Shown here: piece by piece, positions 61,648-64,000 of the stretch | How positions within the stretch are numbered: position 1 is the first letter of the stretch | Layout of the letters: each line of letters starts with the position of its first letter | Assembly (NCBI RefSeq): GCF_001735715.1 | Contig: NZ_CP017259.1 | Span: forward strand, 1,175,501-1,239,500 | Length of the DNA: 64,000 nt | Source of the DNA: Formosa sp. Hel3_A1_48 | Lineage (GTDB): Bacteria; Bacteroidota; Bacteroidia; Flavobacteriales; Flavobacteriaceae | Direction: 5' to 3' | The notes under the pieces: generated by a model | Told to the model about the DNA's origin: nothing | What the model saw: the letters and a program-made list of their open reading frames with translations, nothing else | Databases searched by the model: none | Program-made: the position numbers and the translations under genes

Positions 61648-61979
61648 AATTTTTTTGAACTAACTTTCTTTGCTAAATTTTTAAACTCTTCTGTTAGTTT
61701 GTTCCACTCCGGCATTTCTTTTCCTGTATATATAAGCATGTAAGAGTGTGGATTTTTAGTGTTCTCTAAAAAGGACAACAAATACAGCTTAGCCGCTGCG
61801 CGCATTTGTCTTTTAATCCTATTTCTTTGAACAGCCAATTTGAAGTTACGCTTCCCTACAGACACACCAAAGGAAAACACCTCATCTTCTACAAAGAGTA
61901 ACCTAAGTGGAAATAAATTAACACTCACACCCTCTTCAAACAAACGATCAATATTTTTTTTCCCTTTAAGTTTATTCAA
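61644..61979 (-). CDS. rnpA: Ribonuclease P protein component
   Basis: A 111-residue basic protein that supports the RNase P RNA in tRNA 5' maturation. The RNR motif is at FKLAVQRNRIKRQMRAA (about residues 46-62), and the start MNKLKGKKNIDRLFEEG is typical. The start codon is TTG at 61979; no ATG precedes it in frame, and the start lies inside the last codons of the M1 peptidase gene (overlap of eight bases). The stop overlaps the S41 start (ATGA). Confidence 0.93.
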   Translation of the reverse strand: MNKLKGKKNIDRLFEEGVSVNLFPLRLLFVEDEVFSFGVSVGKRNFKLAVQRNRIKRQMRAAAKLYLLSFLENTKNPHSYMLIYTGKEMPEWNKLTEEFKNLAKKVSSKKL

Positions 61980-63816
61980 TTTTTTTAAATACTATACTGT
62001 TATTATCCCTGTTTATATCTGCAGTCCGTTGGTCTGGATCAATTATTACCTGTTTTACTTTCTTCTTTTCATCCAAAATAAAGGAATATGTTGGGAACGC
62101 CCAAGCCCAATCGTCAAGAACTAACACATCTTTTTCTACCGGCTTTTCACCACGCATCATTTGTAACGGTATATAATATCTTACTTTCTCACCATTATTA
62201 AAAGTAATTTCTATTTCTGCAGGCATTGGCATTAACCCAACCCGTTCGAGTTCGATTATTGTGCCTCCATTTTCTTCACTTATTGATTTTACTCCGTAAT
62301 CAATAGTGTTGTTTGTTTTTGTCCAATCTATTAAATACCAGTCCAGCTCAATTCCAGAAGCTTTTTCTGCACACCTAATAAAATCGTTTGGGGTAGGATG
62401 TTTAAAAGCCCATAACTCATAATACCGTTTTAGTGTTGTCCTAAAGTTTTTTTCTCCAATAATATAATTAAGCTGTCTTAAGAAAATTGCTCCCTTAACA
62501 TAAGAAGACACGCTGTAAGCGTTGTTGTATTGATATCGATCAGCATGCGTGCTTTGTGGTTGTTCTTTCCCGCTCAGCGCATATTCAGTATAGCGCCTGT
62601 GTGCGTTATCAAAGTAGCTGTTTTCGTCTAAACCAACAACATCAACCTCAGCCATTGTACAAATATACTCTGTAAAACCCTCGTCCATCCATGGGTGCCT
62701 ACTTTCGTTGGTTGCCATCAAAAAATGGAACCATGTATGTGCTAATTCATGAGCCGTTACTCCAACTAAGCTCTCAAAGCTACGTTCTCCGGTAATTAAC
62801 GTACACATAGCATATTCCATTCCCCCATCACCCCCCTGAATAACAGAGTATTGTTCATAAGGGTAGGGCCCAATGTGTTTATTAAAAAAAGACATAAGCT
62901 TCGCTGTAATCGGTTGTAAGGCCCGCCAATGCTCTTTGTATTCCTCACTTAAAGAGTTCTTATAATAGAAGTTCAATACTGGGCCGTTTTCAATTTGTAA
63001 TTTATCATGAATATAGCCCCGATCAGCCGCCCAAGTGAAGTCATGTACATTGGGTGCAATAAAATGCCAGGTATTAGTTTTTTTTGCTTTCTCACTTAGT
63101 GCTCTAGTCTGAATTTCAATATCAGCTGTGTTTTGTAAATACCCTGTTCCTGCAACAATGTAACGATTGTCTATAGTAAGTTTTAAGTCGAAATTACCCC
63201 AAACCCCATAGAACTCTCTTCCTATATATGGATCGGCGTGCCAGCCTTCAAAATCATATTCAGCGAGCTTTGGATACCACTGTGCCATCGATAGTGCTAC
63301 ACCTTCTTTACTGTTTTTTCCCGCCCGCCTTACAATAAGCGGAACTTGCCCTTCAAAATCAAGCTCAAAGCTTGTTTGACCTCCAGGAAGGATTGGAGAC
63401 TCAAGGTCAACTTCCAAAATTGTGCCCGACAATTTAGATACTAACACTAGGCCATTTTGAGTTAGATTATTAACCCTTAAAAAGCCCTGATCTTCTTTTG
63501 CCAAATTTTGAATTTTATTCATCACCCTGCTATCTGAATCAGCTATCGTTCTTGACCTTATATCCATTTCGCTCCCAGGCTGAAAGGCATTGAAGTATAA
63601 ATGAAAAAAAACCATATTTAGTGTGTCTGGGGAGTTGTTTGTGTATACTAATTTCTGTACACCTTTATAATTGAACGTTTCAACATCCATGTTTACCTCC
63701 ATCGTGTAATCTACATGCTGTTGCCAATAATTGAAATTATTTTGTCCAAAACTAAGTGTTGTACACCCAAGCATTAGGACCACAATTAAGTGTATGTTTT
63801 TCATGTTCAAAGTCAT
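61972..63816 (-). CDS. M1-family metallopeptidase, exported
   Basis: A 614-residue zinc peptidase with a signal peptide (MKNIHLIVVLMLGC). The zinc motif is complete: His356, Glu357 and His360 in AHELAHTWFHF and Glu379 in MDEGFTEY. The substrate-binding loop reads GGMEYAM (331-337), a variant of the usual GAMEN. The start ATG at 63816 overlaps the preceding stop (ATGA), so I favour it. A second ATG at 63804 would begin directly at the signal peptide. The stop lies under the rnpA start. Confidence 0.93.
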   Translation of the reverse strand: MTLNMKNIHLIVVLMLGCTTLSFGQNNFNYWQQHVDYTMEVNMDVETFNYKGVQKLVYTNNSPDTLNMVFFHLYFNAFQPGSEMDIRSRTIADSDSRVMNKIQNLAKEDQGFLRVNNLTQNGLVLVSKLSGTILEVDLESPILPGGQTSFELDFEGQVPLIVRRAGKNSKEGVALSMAQWYPKLAEYDFEGWHADPYIGREFYGVWGNFDLKLTIDNRYIVAGTGYLQNTADIEIQTRALSEKAKKTNTWHFIAPNVHDFTWAADRGYIHDKLQIENGPVLNFYYKNSLSEEYKEHWRALQPITAKLMSFFNKHIGPYPYEQYSVIQGGDGGMEYAMCTLITGERSFESLVGVTAHELAHTWFHFLMATNESRHPWMDEGFTEYICTMAEVDVVGLDENSYFDNAHRRYTEYALSGKEQPQSTHADRYQYNNAYSVSSYVKGAIFLRQLNYIIGEKNFRTTLKRYYELWAFKHPTPNDFIRCAEKASGIELDWYLIDWTKTNNTIDYGVKSISEENGGTIIELERVGLMPMPAEIEITFNNGEKVRYYIPLQMMRGEKPVEKDVLVLDDWAWAFPTYSFILDEKKKVKQVIIDPDQRTADINRDNNSIVFKKIE

Positions 63817-64000
63817 TTTGAAAGTTTAGACGCCATTATTAAGGCGTTGTATGCGTTAACCAATCTACCAGATTTACAAAGGTTATTCATCAGGCTTATT
63901 GTTCCATCCTCAAGCGCCACCTCTTTTTTTATAGGCAAACCAGAAACCATAATTATTTTTTTTACTTCAGAAGCACTTAACTTAGGGTACTGAGAAAATA
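63813..64000 (-). CDS. C-terminal end of a probable S8-family (subtilisin-like) peptidase, cut by the window edge
   Basis: An open frame enters from the right edge and ends with TGA at 63815-63813, overlapping the M1 start as ATGA. The 61 visible residues (FSQYPKLSASEVKKIIMVSG, then a K-K-E-V-A segment, LMNNLCKSGRLVNAYNALIMA) match the end of flavobacterial S8 peptidases. There a Y-P-x-L-S-A-x-x-V-K-x-I helix is followed by S-G and L-C-x-S-G-x-x-V-N-A-Y. The catalytic triad is outside the window, so the family call is by similarity of the tail. Confidence 0.7.
   Translation of the reverse strand, partial: FSQYPKLSASEVKKIIMVSGLPIKKEVALEDGTISLMNNLCKSGRLVNAYNALIMASKLSK

Noticed and set aside
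63790-63993. A 67-residue plus-strand frame at the right edge
   Set aside because: The minus-strand frame here matches the end of S8 peptidases and overlaps the M1 start as ATGA, so the plus-strand frame is a shadow.

Overview
The window looks like a low-GC Flavobacteriaceae (Bacteroidota) chromosome. The evidence is several promoters of the Bacteroidota type (TAnnTTTG at -7, twice with TTTG or TTG 19 bases upstream), an OmpA-type porin with thrombospondin type-3 repeats, a complete Bat (batABCDE) operon, an IPExxxVDY-type gene between rnc and pyk, a long aromatic amino acid hydroxylase, a head-GIN protein and a class II thymidine kinase of the zinc-less type. Gene density is high, and almost everything is core housekeeping DNA. 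The least ordinary part is the extreme left end.

Layout. 1-290: start of a probable tyrosine recombinase running off the left edge, beside a tRNA(CAT) whose 3' half is intact and whose 5' half is degenerate. This looks like the edge of an integrated element. 400-2350: small unknown genes, namely a lipoprotein, two coupled 59-residue membrane proteins and a two-gene unit of unknown function. 2360-12210 (mostly minus): a small conserved protein, an alpha/beta hydrolase, an AddB-like nuclease, OmpA, kbl and an AddA-like helicase-nuclease. 12310-23320: sodA, a long purF, a pfkB kinase, RNase HI, purN, then acpP-fabF-rnc-IPExxxVDY-pyk, dinB and a CYTH protein. 23360-27600: an ALDH7 dehydrogenase, a tandem OmpA-domain protein with a helix-hairpin-helix partner, and an AlbA_2/AAA_4 protein. 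27795-36800: moxR-DUF58-BatD-like-batABCDE in one run. 36880-45900: SulP transporter, cvpA, pheS, gpsA, a lipoprotein, tdk, alr, mscL. 46000-53235: asd, an orphan ABC ATPase, phenylalanine hydroxylase, an SPFH protein, glnS, folB. 53230-57850: lipid kinase, tRNA-Cys, LysE-type exporter, head-GIN protein, rnr. 57850-58268: a very AT-rich gap with a perfect DnaA box. 58269-64000: rpiB, a GNAT protein, a second tandem OmpA-domain protein, then the overlapping chain S8 peptidase (cut by the window edge), M1 peptidase, rnpA and S41 peptidase.

How the genes work together. The AddA- and AddB-like proteins should form a double-strand-break end-processing enzyme although they are separated by kbl and ompA. 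purF and purN serve purine synthesis. acpP and fabF serve fatty acid elongation. moxR, DUF58 and the Bat proteins should form one envelope-associated AAA/VWA system. tdk, alr, asd, folB, pheS and glnS are single-step housekeeping genes. No CRISPR array, IS element, complete prophage or biosynthetic cluster is visible. No wholly new multi-gene system stands out. The best leads are the element boundary at the left end, the unknown small-gene block at 749-2289, the lineage-specific domain additions (GlnRS, PhhA, SulP), and the AT-rich DnaA-box region.
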